From NCBI GenBank assembly GCA_020634165.1, contig JACKCF010000001.1:744001-808000 (forward strand): DNA of 64,000 nucleotides, in the 5' to 3' direction. Both the position numbers and the translations under genes were made by a program. The DNA is from Anaerolineaceae bacterium. Lineage in GTDB: Bacteria; Chloroflexota; Anaerolineae; Aggregatilineales; Phototrophicaceae. Below the pieces are notes generated by a model that did no database searches, was not told the DNA's origin, and saw only the letters and a list, made by a program, of their open reading frames with translations. Below, piece after piece: positions 53,589 through 63,196 of the stretch (positions are counted from its first letter, which is position 1; each line of letters begins with the position of its first letter).

Positions 53589-55670
53589 TCAGTTCCAGCG
53601 GAACGATGTTGCCCCTTCGATACCACGCAGACGGTTACGCACCATACCGCGCAGATCAACGCGCACCAGCATTCCACCAGGGTGCGTCAGGCCGATGACC
53701 ATATCGCCATTGGGTGACAGGCGTGGCGAATTGATATAGCCGATATCTGCCAGCACGCTGGGCGCACCCCCGTTGGCCGGGGCATCCATCACGGCGACGG
53801 TGCCCGGTTGCTGCTGTTGTACCAGCACGCGGATGCCGCCATCTTCGCGCTCAATCGTATCCAGAATGCGCCAGCCTTCGAGTACATTCAGCAGGGTGGT
53901 GGGCGCTGTTGTCAGCGCATTGATATCGATGCGATGCAGGCCGGGCAGCGCCCCTGGTGATAACGTTCCCTGCACCAGCAGATTGCTGCCGCGCAGCCAT
54001 TGGGCATGCTCAAAGTGACCGATGGGCTGCAAAGTACCGCTGCCAGGGTCGTACAGCTCGAACTGTGTACTGGTCGCGCTTTCGCTGCGGACGAGCAATG
54101 CCCCCACACCTGGCGCAGGTTCCGCAGAAATATAGGCTATGCCGGTTTCTGTATCTGGCAGAACTATCTCCGGCGAATAGTCTGGCAGGACCAGCGGAAC
54201 ATTTTCTGCCATTGGTGTGCTGGTTGGCACAAAAGTCGGGATGACGGTGGGTTCCGGTGTTTCATTGGGGTTGATCGTTGCCGTTGCTGTGGGTGTGCCC
54301 GGTTCAAGCGTTGGTTGGGCCGTTGGGCGCGGCGTGGGTTCGGCTGGCATCTCGATATTCGTTAGGTCCAGCACCCAGATGCCGCCGCCGGCTTCTTCGA
54401 CATCACGATAGAACAGGCTCATGCCATCCGCACTGAATGCCGGATGAATATTGCGGTCGATCCCCAACCGAACCAGTTCTAGCGGGGCGGCATTGCTGCC
54501 AACCGTATGCAGCCACAGGCTGCTGTTGCTGACGTAGGCCACGCGCTCACCATCGAATGAAATAGCATATTCGGTGACATCGACCACCGCCGGAGTGATG
54601 GTTACAGGTAGCTGATCCGAGTTCATGCGCCAGGCCTGGGCGATACCAGTCGTATTGCCAATGGCAATGAACGATGCTGGGGCAGGCAGTGCCAGCATAT
54701 CCAGCGGTTCAGCAGGGACAATGCCCCAGCCATAAGTGGAAATGCCATTAAAGGGCAGTGTGAATCCCTGGCCGTTAAGCGGATTAACCAGCGCCAGCGC
54801 ATTCCCCTGGAACGCCAGCAGCCAATCGCCCTCTGGACCCCAGCGCAGGGCGCGCAGTTCGACATCCAGTTCGCTGATGGGTTCAATAGTGCCATCCAGC
54901 AAAACGCGCAGCAGGCGACCTGTCGGCGCAGTTTGATCGACACTGGTGCTGAAATAGACTTCGATGCCTTCGCCATCCCAATGCGGCAGATAATAGACAT
55001 TATCCTGGGGCAGCAGAATGCTTTGAGCATTGCCCTGCGCCATATCCATCAGGATGACGCCGCCTTCCGGTGGAACAAATGCCAGGGTGCTGTCATTGAC
55101 CCAGGCCGTGCCAGGGGATACTGGAATCGCGCTGACGAGCCGCATTTCGTCTGGATCGCGCCGGAAAATCCACCAGACGTTGTTCTCGGCCTCTGCTGCC
55201 AGATAAGAGCCGCCAGGTGACCAGACCATGTTAATCAGATCAGGTGTCAGCAGATCGGTGTAGATGCCGCCTTTGTACCAGACGCGGCCACCGTAGAGGG
55301 TCGTATAAGCGAGCGCATTGCTATCTGGCGACCAGGCGATGGTTGCGCCCCGCCCCCGAATGAAGGGGACGCTGGCGCGCTCATTCTCTATCGACTGGGG
55401 CAGGGCATTGCTGTACATATTCGTCAGCGTGATGCCTTCCTGCGTGCGATAGGCCAGCCAATTATCATCGGGTGCGACGGCAAAATCGAGCACAAAAACA
55501 TCATCGGGCGTCACCTGTACGATGCCACTGCGCCCCAGCCCGACCCGCTGCACGATGCCTTCGTTCAGCAGCAAATACAGGTCAGCCGGTAAATCAATGC
55601 CATCCTGGGCCGTGACAGGCATGATGAGCAGTACCAAACTAAATAGTACGAGGACGATCCTTCTGATCAC
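53589..55670 (-). CDS. Secreted TolB/PD40-like beta-propeller protein
   Basis: A 693-residue exported protein: signal peptide (first residues IRRIVLVLFSLVLLIMPVTAQ), then a TolB-like six-to-seven-bladed propeller (repeated WSPDSNALAY, WGPEGDWLLAF, FSADGMSLFY). A Pro/Thr linker (about 450-490, PTPRPTAQPTLEPGTPT) leads to a second smaller beta region ending LSPNGDMVIGLTHPGG. The start is GTG at 55670 with no strong ribosome site. It probably acts outside the membrane as a scaffold. Confidence 0.82.
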   Translation of the reverse strand: MIRRIVLVLFSLVLLIMPVTAQDGIDLPADLYLLLNEGIVQRVGLGRSGIVQVTPDDVFVLDFAVAPDDNWLAYRTQEGITLTNMYSNALPQSIENERASVPFIRGRGATIAWSPDSNALAYTTLYGGRVWYKGGIYTDLLTPDLINMVWSPGGSYLAAEAENNVWWIFRRDPDEMRLVSAIPVSPGTAWVNDSTLAFVPPEGGVILMDMAQGNAQSILLPQDNVYYLPHWDGEGIEVYFSTSVDQTAPTGRLLRVLLDGTIEPISELDVELRALRWGPEGDWLLAFQGNALALVNPLNGQGFTLPFNGISTYGWGIVPAEPLDMLALPAPASFIAIGNTTGIAQAWRMNSDQLPVTITPAVVDVTEYAISFDGERVAYVSNSSLWLHTVGSNAAPLELVRLGIDRNIHPAFSADGMSLFYRDVEEAGGGIWVLDLTNIEMPAEPTPRPTAQPTLEPGTPTATATINPNETPEPTVIPTFVPTSTPMAENVPLVLPDYSPEIVLPDTETGIAYISAEPAPGVGALLVRSESATSTQFELYDPGSGTLQPIGHFEHAQWLRGSNLLVQGTLSPGALPGLHRIDINALTTAPTTLLNVLEGWRILDTIEREDGGIRVLVQQQQPGTVAVMDAPANGGAPSVLADIGYINSPRLSPNGDMVIGLTHPGGMLVRVDLRGMVRNRLRGIEGATSFRWN

Positions 55671-55829
55671 AGTGGGGGACCCTTTTCCATAACCCGATGC
55701 TGCCCCTGAGTATACCGTATTTCTAATAATCGCATCGCTGGAATTTGTGGGGCTTTTTGTAGTAAACTACCAATAAAATACGTTCATTTTTTAGTGGATT
55801 ACGCTAAAAAGTGGCATGTTGGAGGGTAT

Positions 55830-56585
55830 ATGAAGTTGGCTAACCTGACGACGATCCATCAGGATATTTACGACACACTCGAAACGCAGGGTTACGCGCT
55901 GGTCCTTGCGGAACATTTCCCGATGTTACCGGAAATGCAGAATGCGTGGCAGGCTATCCGCGATGAATACGCCTCGTTGCCGCCGGATAAGTTTCTGCCA
56001 GAAGGCGGCGCCTATCGTTTTCGCCGTTACGATAGTTTCTATTTTTTGCCATCCACTGGCGAATTGTATGTGTTGCTGCACCAGGATTACTTCCAGGATA
56101 CAGACATCAACGCCGTGACTGGCGGCATCGTGCGCAGGTTCGCGCCCTTGACGCCGGAGACAGCCCTCAACCCGTTCTTACATGCGCTGATTCGCTTTGA
56201 CTTCGCCCAGTTCCCGCTGAACGATCCGGCGCAGGTCAATCACCCCTGGCAGGTGGACGTGCACCAGATTCACGTCATTGCCCAACCGCAGGGAACAGCC
56301 CATCCGACGCCGGAAGGCATCCACCGCGACGGTGCTGATTTTGTGACGGTGCATCTGGCCCAGTTGGAGAATGCGACAGGTGGCCTGGTGACTGTTTACG
56401 ACGATGACAAGCAGCCGCTTGAGAGCTTCCAGCTACGGAACATCATGGATAGCTACCTGTTCAACGATGCGGTTCTCTGGCACGGTGTCACCCCCATTCA
56501 CTCAGCAGATGGCGTGAATCCCGCCCAGCGCGGCATCTTCACATTTGATTATCACCCCATGCCAGATTTACAGAAGCCGGAATAG
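55830..56585 (+). CDS. 2-oxoglutarate/Fe(II) dioxygenase
   Basis: A 251-residue protein of the 2OG-Fe dioxygenase group that includes free amino acid hydroxylases such as isoleucine 4-hydroxylase. The iron ligands are His165 and Asp167 in GIHRDGADF and His218 in LWHGVTPI, with a later Arg (QRGIFTFDYH) likely binding 2-oxoglutarate. The ATG at 55830 has GGAGG four bases upstream and yields the expected N-terminus; a GTG at 55794 lacks a site. A terminator follows. Confidence 0.85.
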   Translation: MKLANLTTIHQDIYDTLETQGYALVLAEHFPMLPEMQNAWQAIRDEYASLPPDKFLPEGGAYRFRRYDSFYFLPSTGELYVLLHQDYFQDTDINAVTGGIVRRFAPLTPETALNPFLHALIRFDFAQFPLNDPAQVNHPWQVDVHQIHVIAQPQGTAHPTPEGIHRDGADFVTVHLAQLENATGGLVTVYDDDKQPLESFQLRNIMDSYLFNDAVLWHGVTPIHSADGVNPAQRGIFTFDYHPMPDLQKPE

Positions 56586-56618
56586 ACGACTGTTCATCGC
56601 ATGTGTCTCCTTTTAGGG

Positions 56619-56645
56619 AAAGCCAGCTTCCGAGCTGGCTTTTTC
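56619..56645 (+). terminator. Rho-independent terminator
   Basis: Stem AAAGCCAGCT / AGCTGGCTTT, loop TCCG, T tail. It lies between convergent genes and ends the dioxygenase gene. Confidence 0.85.
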
Positions 56646-56652
56646 TATAGGA

Positions 56653-58353
56653 CTATTGGCGCACGGCACGGTAAATAGCCGCCCAGTGATAGATGATGAT
56701 CTGTTTGGGTTCACTGTAGAGCGCGGCGTCGATGCCATTCAGCAGCAGGACGCTCTCCAGTGTCTGGGGATATTCTGTGTTAACAACCACGTAGAGAATC
56801 GGCGGGGTGACGCCGCCCTGGCTGATAGCTCCTTCCGGCAGGTCATGGTGGCGGGCGTAGTAGTGCAGCATCTCGCCGGAAGGATGCTCATAGATGATGC
56901 GTGCTTCCGGTTCCTCAGCGATGAGCGGTGCAAGGTCGTTGATGACGGCTTCTGCGTCGCGGAAGGTACCCGTTTCTTTCGACCAGTAGGGGCTGTCGCT
57001 GCTGACAACCAGCGCCGTGCCCCATACAAGCCCAATCAGGCCAAGAGCAGGCAGGATGAATTTGGATTGCTTTGTCAGGTCAATCAGCCAGATGAGACCC
57101 GCGCTGGCCATGCCCAGGTAGATTGGCAGCAGATACAACCACACCCGTGTATACGGTGCCACCCGCTGGAATGTAATCAGCAGGGCGCACACCAGCAGCA
57201 GCGGTAAGGCCAGTGTCAGCGGATAATCACTCAGCTTGCGATGCTTCACCAGCGCGATCACAAAGCCAACCAGCAGCAGGAGCGCAATCGGCAGCGGCAT
57301 GCTGGTGTGCCATTGGGCGACCGTCGCTTGCAGCATCTCCCCGACGCTGCTGATGAACAGCGGGAACGCCAGCGGCGTGACATAGGTATTGCTGGTCAGT
57401 GAACCAATCCCTGTCACGATGACGACAGGGGCATACAGCAGCAGCGTCAAGGCTGTCATCAGCAGGCCGCTGTAGACAACCGCCCGCAATCGTTTAGGCC
57501 ATTCCTCGTCGCGCTCAATGAATACATTAGCGGCCAGCCACAGATAAATGCCGGATACGGCATAAAGTCCGGTCGGGATGGTATACAGCGCCAGGGCATT
57601 GACCAGCGCGAAGCTGGCCCACAGGGCCATATTCCATGAGGTGCGCAGCGCATAGGCGATACGCAGGCTCAGGAAGATCAGCAGCATTTGCAGGCTGTAA
57701 CCGCGAGCATTGGTCGCATATTCGATCAGCACCGATGAGACGGCCACCAAGCCAGCCGTGAACAGTGCCGCCCGTTTGTTATAGTGCGCGCGGATCATCT
57801 CAAAGCTGATGGGCACAATCAGCACACCGCTGACAAAAGTCGTCAGGCGCAGGATGATGGCCGTGTCTCCAAATAATCGGATGGCAATCCATGCCCAGAA
57901 CGTATGAAAAAGGTGATTGTTCGGCGCGGAATAATCGCTGATGGCCAGGTAAATCGGCTTGCTGACGTAGTTGAGGTAGGTCAGCGATTCGTCGGTGCGC
58001 ATGGGCTGCCGGATGTAAAGTATGCGCAGGGCGGCAGCCAATCCCATCAGGATCAGCACCAGCAATAAATAGACGCGGTTTTCTGGGACGAGTGCTTGCC
58101 GGAACTGAGCCTTCAGGCTGGTGAGCGCAACGCCTGTTTCCGAGAAAAATTGGTTAGCCAGACGAGCAAGCGGTTTTGCCAGCAGGACCATACCGAGGCT
58201 GATGACAACCAGCGCAATCGCCAGAATGCGCAATCCGGCGAGCGTATCTTCCGAAAGTGATTCAGTAGGCAGGATAGACTGTAAATTCAGGAGCAGCAGG
58301 CTTATCACGATACCTGAAAAAGATATCCCGTAGATCGCAATCCGTGCTCGCAT
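56653..58353 (-). CDS. GT39/ArnT-type membrane glycosyltransferase
   Basis: A 566-residue membrane protein with about 12 helices. The first extracytoplasmic loop has the acidic motif MRTDESLTYLNY (about 120), which in GT39/ArnT-like enzymes contributes the catalytic Asp. A second loop motif is SAPNNHLFHTFWAW. They transfer sugars from polyprenyl-phosphate donors to proteins or lipids outside the membrane. A small C-terminal soluble domain follows (EAVINDLAPLIAEEPEARIIYEH). AGGGGGC lies nine bases before the ATG. Confidence 0.85.
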   Translation of the reverse strand: MRARIAIYGISFSGIVISLLLLNLQSILPTESLSEDTLAGLRILAIALVVISLGMVLLAKPLARLANQFFSETGVALTSLKAQFRQALVPENRVYLLLVLILMGLAAALRILYIRQPMRTDESLTYLNYVSKPIYLAISDYSAPNNHLFHTFWAWIAIRLFGDTAIILRLTTFVSGVLIVPISFEMIRAHYNKRAALFTAGLVAVSSVLIEYATNARGYSLQMLLIFLSLRIAYALRTSWNMALWASFALVNALALYTIPTGLYAVSGIYLWLAANVFIERDEEWPKRLRAVVYSGLLMTALTLLLYAPVVIVTGIGSLTSNTYVTPLAFPLFISSVGEMLQATVAQWHTSMPLPIALLLLVGFVIALVKHRKLSDYPLTLALPLLLVCALLITFQRVAPYTRVWLYLLPIYLGMASAGLIWLIDLTKQSKFILPALGLIGLVWGTALVVSSDSPYWSKETGTFRDAEAVINDLAPLIAEEPEARIIYEHPSGEMLHYYARHHDLPEGAISQGGVTPPILYVVVNTEYPQTLESVLLLNGIDAALYSEPKQIIIYHWAAIYRAVRQ

Positions 58354-58436
58354 ACATTCTGCCCCCTGAGGAAAATCATCGACATGGACATTGTAATGCG
58401 AATTGGCTTATGTTTCGATACGCTTACTTCTAACGC

Positions 58437-58464
58437 AAAAAAGGCCCTTCAGTGAGGGCCTTTT
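58437..58464 (-). terminator. Rho-independent terminator of htrA
   Basis: Stem AAAAGGCCCT / AGGGCCTTTT with loop TCAGTG, T run on the minus strand, 20 bases past the protease stop. Confidence 0.85.
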
Positions 58465-58483
58465 CTGTTGCTCGCTATATCGT

Positions 58484-59563
58484 TTAGCTGTTGGTCTGCG
58501 ACGGACGTGGTGTCAGGCGCACATCCAGCGTGACGTAGGAACCATCACGATAGACGGTGAGTTGGGCGGCATCGCCAGGGCTGGTTTCACGCGCCAGATA
58601 GGCGATCAGGTCTTCCATGCTGGTCAGCTTAAAACCGTTAATTGAGGTAATGATGTCCGTGCCTTGCAGTTGTTCCGTGCCATTACCATCGGTGGTCATT
58701 TGTGGGCCTTGCAGGCCAGCACGTGCCGATGGGCCACCCTGGACGACCTGGGTCACAACGACACCACGCAGGTCTTCTGGCAGGTTAAGGCTGTTGATCA
58801 GCCGCAGGTTGACATCTGTACCGCCGATGCCCATATAGCTGTATTCGACAAAGCCATCGTTGATGAGTAGCTGGGCAATACGTGAGGTCAGGTTGCTGGG
58901 AATCGCAAAGCCGACGCCACTGCTGCTATTGCTGTTACTCAGAATCTGCGAGTTAACACCGATGACTTCACCGTTCATATTGAGCAGTGGGCCACCGCTG
59001 TTACCAGGGTTGATGGCGGCATCTGTCTGGATGGCTTCACCTACGCTGAAGCCCGTCAGGCCCTGGATGCTGCGATGCGTTGCACTGACGACACCGGTCG
59101 TCAGGGTGAATTCCTGGCCGAAGGGGCTGCCAATTGCGATCACCGGTTGGCCAATGTACAGCGCGCTGGAATCAGCGAAGGTCAGCGGGTGTAGCTTTTC
59201 AGCGGGCAGATCGACCTTAATGACAGCCAGATCGCTGTCCGGGTCCAGGCCGACGATGGTGCCTTCTGCCAGTGTGCCGTCGATGAACTCGACTTCAATG
59301 AACTCAGCCCCATCGACAACATGGTTATTGGTGACGATGTGGCCCTCCGTATCGATTACAAAGCCGGACCCCTGTCCGCCGCCTATCGACGTGTAAACAG
59401 TGATCGATACCACCGATGAGCTAACCTGATTAAAGACCTGGGCCTCGATTGTCGTGCCAGCATCCTGCGCGAGTGTAGATTGGCCGAAGACGGGTCCAAA
59501 TGCAAAGACACCCAGCACCAAAATGGTGACTGCGACTACCAGCCATTTACTCAGCTTTTTCAT
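58484..59563 (-). CDS. htrA: HtrA/DegP-type serine protease
   Basis: A 359-residue envelope quality-control protease. Signal/anchor helix (about 6-28), trypsin-like domain with the triad His81 (TNNHVVDG), Asp111 (DSDLAV) and Ser189 (NPGNSGGPL), and one PDZ domain (about 250-350) with DLRGVVVTQVVQGGPSARAGL. The linker is short. It degrades or refolds misfolded secreted proteins. A weak GGGGG stretch precedes the ATG; a terminator follows. Confidence 0.93.
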   Translation of the reverse strand: MKKLSKWLVVAVTILVLGVFAFGPVFGQSTLAQDAGTTIEAQVFNQVSSSVVSITVYTSIGGGQGSGFVIDTEGHIVTNNHVVDGAEFIEVEFIDGTLAEGTIVGLDPDSDLAVIKVDLPAEKLHPLTFADSSALYIGQPVIAIGSPFGQEFTLTTGVVSATHRSIQGLTGFSVGEAIQTDAAINPGNSGGPLLNMNGEVIGVNSQILSNSNSSSGVGFAIPSNLTSRIAQLLINDGFVEYSYMGIGGTDVNLRLINSLNLPEDLRGVVVTQVVQGGPSARAGLQGPQMTTDGNGTEQLQGTDIITSINGFKLTSMEDLIAYLARETSPGDAAQLTVYRDGSYVTLDVRLTPRPSQTNS

Positions 59564-59795
59564 TTTGCGTTACCCCCATAAGGTACACACATACGTTTTA
59601 TTTTTGATGTAAACACAGGAATCCTTGTTTATCTGTATCGTGTTACGGATATAGGGTGCATCTTGGATGTATGAAATGAATAAACAAGCTGTAAAAAGTG
59701 TGTTACCCGCTTGCCAATGTCGTGCTTCAGCCGATGATTTCATTAATCTGCGTTTAAGAATGGGCGGCAATGTGCCCAAATAAGCTACCAAAACA

Positions 59796-59821
59796 AAAAA
59801 CCCGCCTATAGCGGGTTTTTT
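59796..59821 (-). terminator. Rho-independent terminator
   Basis: Stem AAAAACCCGC / GCGGGTTTTT with loop CTATA; T run on both strands. It lies 20 bases past the stop of the coiled-coil gene. Confidence 0.85.
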
Positions 59822-59841
59822 ACATGGCTACTGAAGAATCG

Positions 59842-60660
59842 TTATTGCAAACGCAGGCTCTGCATCTGGACCTCGTCCATTGCGTCGAGGGTATCTTGCA
59901 GGCTGGCGACTTCATCCTGAATTTCCAGCCGGAGGCGTTGGGCACGGGCGCTATCAACCTCTTTGGTACCCAGCAGGGACATCTGCGCATAGACCGTACC
60001 GAGCGAGGCCAGCGTGCTTTCCAGTTGTATTTCCGCGCGTTTGACGCTGTTGCGAGTTGCTTCCAGATTGGCGCGCTGCTGTTCCAGTTGGCGCAGTTGG
60101 CGCTCCAACTCCTGCTTCACCAGCGGGTCTTCCTCGCGCTGGATGCGGTCAATTGTGCGCTCGATCTTGATCGGCACATCTTTCTGGTCACGGCGAACGA
60201 TCTCGTTGCCTTTGAACGAGTCAATATGCGTCGCCAGGTCATACATATGGCCGATCCAGTCGTTGACGTCCTCGACCGTTTGGCGCAGGTTCATGCGCAT
60301 CGACCCCTGATGCCGCTTAGACAACTTGAGCATATCACGCCGATATTCCAGGGCCTTGCGCAACTGATCGCGCGAATTTTCAGTACGAATATGGCTCAGG
60401 TCGTACTGGCTCTCGAACTCACGAGCCATGGCTTCCTGGGCTTCATTGGGGTCGGTCAGTGTCGATGCGACCAGGGCACCTTCCACCAGGCCACCCAGCA
60501 CCAGCCAGAACCAGGGCTGCCATTCCACACCCAGCACACTGATGTCATTGACGAACAGGAACAGCATGGCAGTCACAAAAATAGTGACAGCCGTTTCCCA
60601 GCGCAAAAGCGCATTCATGAGTAATGTTCCGAAAACCCGCTGCCGGACTTCGTCGCGCAT
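59842..60660 (-). CDS. Membrane protein with long coiled coil
   Basis: A 272-residue protein. Two helices near the N-terminus (about 18-36 and 47-66) form a hairpin membrane anchor. The remaining ~200 residues are a helical, charge-rich coiled coil (ALEYRRDMLKLSKRHQ, then ELERQLRQLEQQRANLEA). It is not a known family. An upstream PspA gene on the same strand and shared coiled-coil character suggest a linked envelope role. The ATG at 60660 is preferred to a GTG at 60720 because GAGGA precedes it. Confidence 0.7.
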   Translation of the reverse strand: MRDEVRQRVFGTLLMNALLRWETAVTIFVTAMLFLFVNDISVLGVEWQPWFWLVLGGLVEGALVASTLTDPNEAQEAMAREFESQYDLSHIRTENSRDQLRKALEYRRDMLKLSKRHQGSMRMNLRQTVEDVNDWIGHMYDLATHIDSFKGNEIVRRDQKDVPIKIERTIDRIQREEDPLVKQELERQLRQLEQQRANLEATRNSVKRAEIQLESTLASLGTVYAQMSLLGTKEVDSARAQRLRLEIQDEVASLQDTLDAMDEVQMQSLRLQ

Positions 60661-60962
60661 AGGGTTGTCATCCTCTCGTATTGGCTTTTTATCATGGTCG
60701 ATGCGCAATCGCGCGGCCACGTTTATCTAGCACTATGTACGTTGATTGGGTGCGATAAGTCGCAGCGGCTTTTTACGAACCCAACCCGTTGATGAGCATA
60801 TTGTATCAAATCTCTTGGTGTGTGGCGTCAGTAATTCATAAGAACGCCGGACATGAGGTGGTTTGACCCCCATGGCTGGCACTACATAGATGAAAACGAG
60901 GCCCTGTCATCGACAAAGGCCCCGTCATCAAATGCATTATGATATGGACGCGCCGATGAAAA

Positions 60963-61646
60963 CTACTCGTTGCTGTTGAGCAGACGGCGGCGGCGTTCTT
61001 CCAACTGGCGCTCGACTTCGCCAACACCCACAGCCTCGTCGATCTGATCGGAGATCGAGCGGGTCGCCATTTCCAGGCGGGCATCTTCGCGATCCAGCCG
61101 TGCGCGGATCTGTTCCGTCAGGCTGGTGATTTCAGCATCGCCCGTATTGGCCAGATCATCCAGGCTCTTGACCGTCTTGGTCATGACCTTCTTGGTCTCG
61201 GCCAGTTCGATCAGGGCGCGCAGACGTTCACGCTCTTGCTTGATGGTCGTCAGGCGGCCTTCCAGCTTGACGCGCATATCCAGCATACGCTGATACTGCT
61301 GTTCCTGGGCCTGCCATTGTTCGTAGTATTCCTGGGCCAACTCCTGCTTGGTATTGAGTTCGGCCTGGGCGGCAGCAGCGAGGTCATCCTTGCCCTTGAG
61401 GATCAGCGTATCAATATCGCGATCCAGCTTTTCCGCTGCGTTGGCGAATTCTTCGTACTTACGCTTGAGGGTGCGAACAGTGCCGCCAACGGTAGCTGCC
61501 GAGTCTTCCAGCGCTTCCAGATTACGCTCGACCTGGCGGATGTACTCATCCATGACTTTGATCGAATTGCCTTCCAGGGCACGGTCGACCAGTGAGTGCA
61601 TATTGGCACTGATGAGCGTGTTGATCTTCTCGAAAATAGATGCCAT
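60963..61646 (-). CDS. pspA: PspA/IM30-family protein
   Basis: A 227-residue membrane-shaping ESCRT-III-like protein, almost wholly alpha-helical. The N-terminus MASIFEKINTLISANMHSLVDRALE is an amphipathic helix, followed by the core MDEYIRQVERNLEALEDS and the long coiled coil (QEQQYQRMLDMRVKLEGRL). It binds stressed inner-membrane patches. The ATG at 61646 has GGAG nine bases upstream; the longer frame to 61709 is unsupported. It lies upstream of the coiled-coil protein on the same strand. Confidence 0.9.
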   Translation of the reverse strand: MASIFEKINTLISANMHSLVDRALEGNSIKVMDEYIRQVERNLEALEDSAATVGGTVRTLKRKYEEFANAAEKLDRDIDTLILKGKDDLAAAAQAELNTKQELAQEYYEQWQAQEQQYQRMLDMRVKLEGRLTTIKQERERLRALIELAETKKVMTKTVKSLDDLANTGDAEITSLTEQIRARLDREDARLEMATRSISDQIDEAVGVGEVERQLEERRRRLLNSNE

Positions 61647-61816
61647 GTTTAGCGGCTCCCTATCCTGAACGGTTGTTGAATAAGCGATGCGAATAAAATA
61701 CGTATGCAACGGTCCGACATAGTTTGCAGTATATCACGGGTCAGGTGGTATCAGCAAAGGGGCCTGTTGGAACACGGCTGCATATTGATGGCATTTTTAT
61801 CTGCTGCCTGCCTATA

Positions 61817-61850
61817 CGTAAAACGTGCCCGCTGGTTGCAGGCACGTTTC
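61817..61850 (-). terminator. Rho-independent terminator
   Basis: Stem AAACGTGCC / GGCACGTTT with an 11-base loop and a short T run on the minus strand, 26 bases past the stop of the hybrid kinase gene. Confidence 0.6.
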
Positions 61851-61875
61851 AAATTTCCGGGGAATCGATGCTGAT

Positions 61876-63054
61876 TTACTGCGACATCATGGAAGCGATG
61901 CCGTCAAATGCCTCGTAGCTATCCGGGTTATCGGGCGGTGTCACCGGAATGCGAATGGTGAAGGTGCTGCCATTGCCAATGCCTTCACTCTCAACATTGC
62001 GCGAACCACCGTGAATCTTGACCGCGCCATCGACAATTGCCAGACCGCAGCCGCTGCCCTGGTCTTCGTAATGCTCACGGTTAATCTGGTACAGCTCATC
62101 CCAGATATTTTCAAAGTCAGCCTTGGGGATGCCCCGACCATAGTCGCGCACTTTGAAGACGATCTCCTCGCCATCCTTGGCCACGCTGACATCGACTTTG
62201 CCGCCATCTTCGGAGAATTTGACCGCGTTGTCGAGTAGTTCGCGCAGGCAGATCGTCAGCAGTTGCACATCGGCCACGAACAGCGGCAGGTCACTGGCAA
62301 TATCGAGGTTGATGGTGACATCCTTGTCATCCGGGTTGGTGATGCTGCGTTTGGCATCACGTAGGATAGCTTCTGCCTCAGCGACAGGCCGACGACGCGC
62401 GCGGTAAATTTCGGCAGCATCGCCTTCTTTGATTTCCAGCAACTGGATGAAGTTCTCCACCAGGCGGCGCAGACGGTTGGCCCCGCTGCTGACGCCCTTG
62501 AGGAATTCCATCACATCTTCTTCGCTCAACATATTGTCCTGGAAGCCCTTGAGCATATCGGCATAGCCGATCACCAGCGACATCGGTGTGCGGAATTCGT
62601 GATTGAACAGCTTGAGAATTTCTTTCTTCAGGCTGGTGACTTCTTTTTCCTGTACGCGGCGGATGTTATGGTGCCGCTTGAGTGAAGCCTTAACCGAATG
62701 CAGCAGTTCTTCCGCAGCGAAAGGCTTGGTCAGGTAGACATCCGCACCCAGGTCGCCACCCTTAAAGCGATCCGCCTGCTGGTCCTTGGCCGTCAGGAAG
62801 ATGAAGGGTACCCGTACCCACTCATCGATCTTACGCACTTCTTCCAGGAAGGTAAAACCATCCATGTGCGGCATCATAATATCGGACACGATGATGTCCG
62901 GTGGATTTTCGAGGTCGCGCTTGAGGACCTCCAGGCCTTCCATGCCGTTGCCTGCTGTCAGGACATGATATTGTTCATATTCCAGTATGTCGCGAATGCC
63001 ATAAAGTAAATGAACTTCGTCTTCGACTACCAGAACAGTTTTTTGTTCATCCAT
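61876..63054 (-). CDS. Receiver-histidine kinase hybrid
   Basis: A 392-residue soluble protein. An N-terminal receiver domain with acidic VEDEVHL (about 10-16), phosphoacceptor Asp58 (IIVSDIMMP) and Lys110 (DVYLTKPFA) is followed by HisKA with His152 (NHEFRTPMSLV) and a HATPase domain (N box ELLDNAVKFSEDGGK, G1 VRDYGRGIP, G2 GSGCGLAIV). No membrane helix or DNA-binding domain. A receiver placed before the kinase can tune kinase activity in response to another phosphorelay. Confidence 0.93.
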   Translation of the reverse strand: MDEQKTVLVVEDEVHLLYGIRDILEYEQYHVLTAGNGMEGLEVLKRDLENPPDIIVSDIMMPHMDGFTFLEEVRKIDEWVRVPFIFLTAKDQQADRFKGGDLGADVYLTKPFAAEELLHSVKASLKRHHNIRRVQEKEVTSLKKEILKLFNHEFRTPMSLVIGYADMLKGFQDNMLSEEDVMEFLKGVSSGANRLRRLVENFIQLLEIKEGDAAEIYRARRRPVAEAEAILRDAKRSITNPDDKDVTINLDIASDLPLFVADVQLLTICLRELLDNAVKFSEDGGKVDVSVAKDGEEIVFKVRDYGRGIPKADFENIWDELYQINREHYEDQGSGCGLAIVDGAVKIHGGSRNVESEGIGNGSTFTIRIPVTPPDNPDSYEAFDGIASMMSQ

Positions 63055-63196
63055 GCGTGTGATGCCTATATACTTAGTTTGTGCGATCTAATGATAACGA
63101 TATGCGCTCTATTAAGACACATTATGATGTCAGTATACGGGAAAATCTCACTTCTGAGCATAAAATAATTCAATTATTCCGTGTTTTTACGGAGTA

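Noticed and set aside
59824..60624. Plus-strand frame of 266 codons opposite the coiled-coil gene
   Set aside because: The minus-strand protein has a coherent membrane anchor and coiled coil; the opposite frame begins in a terminator and is a shadow.
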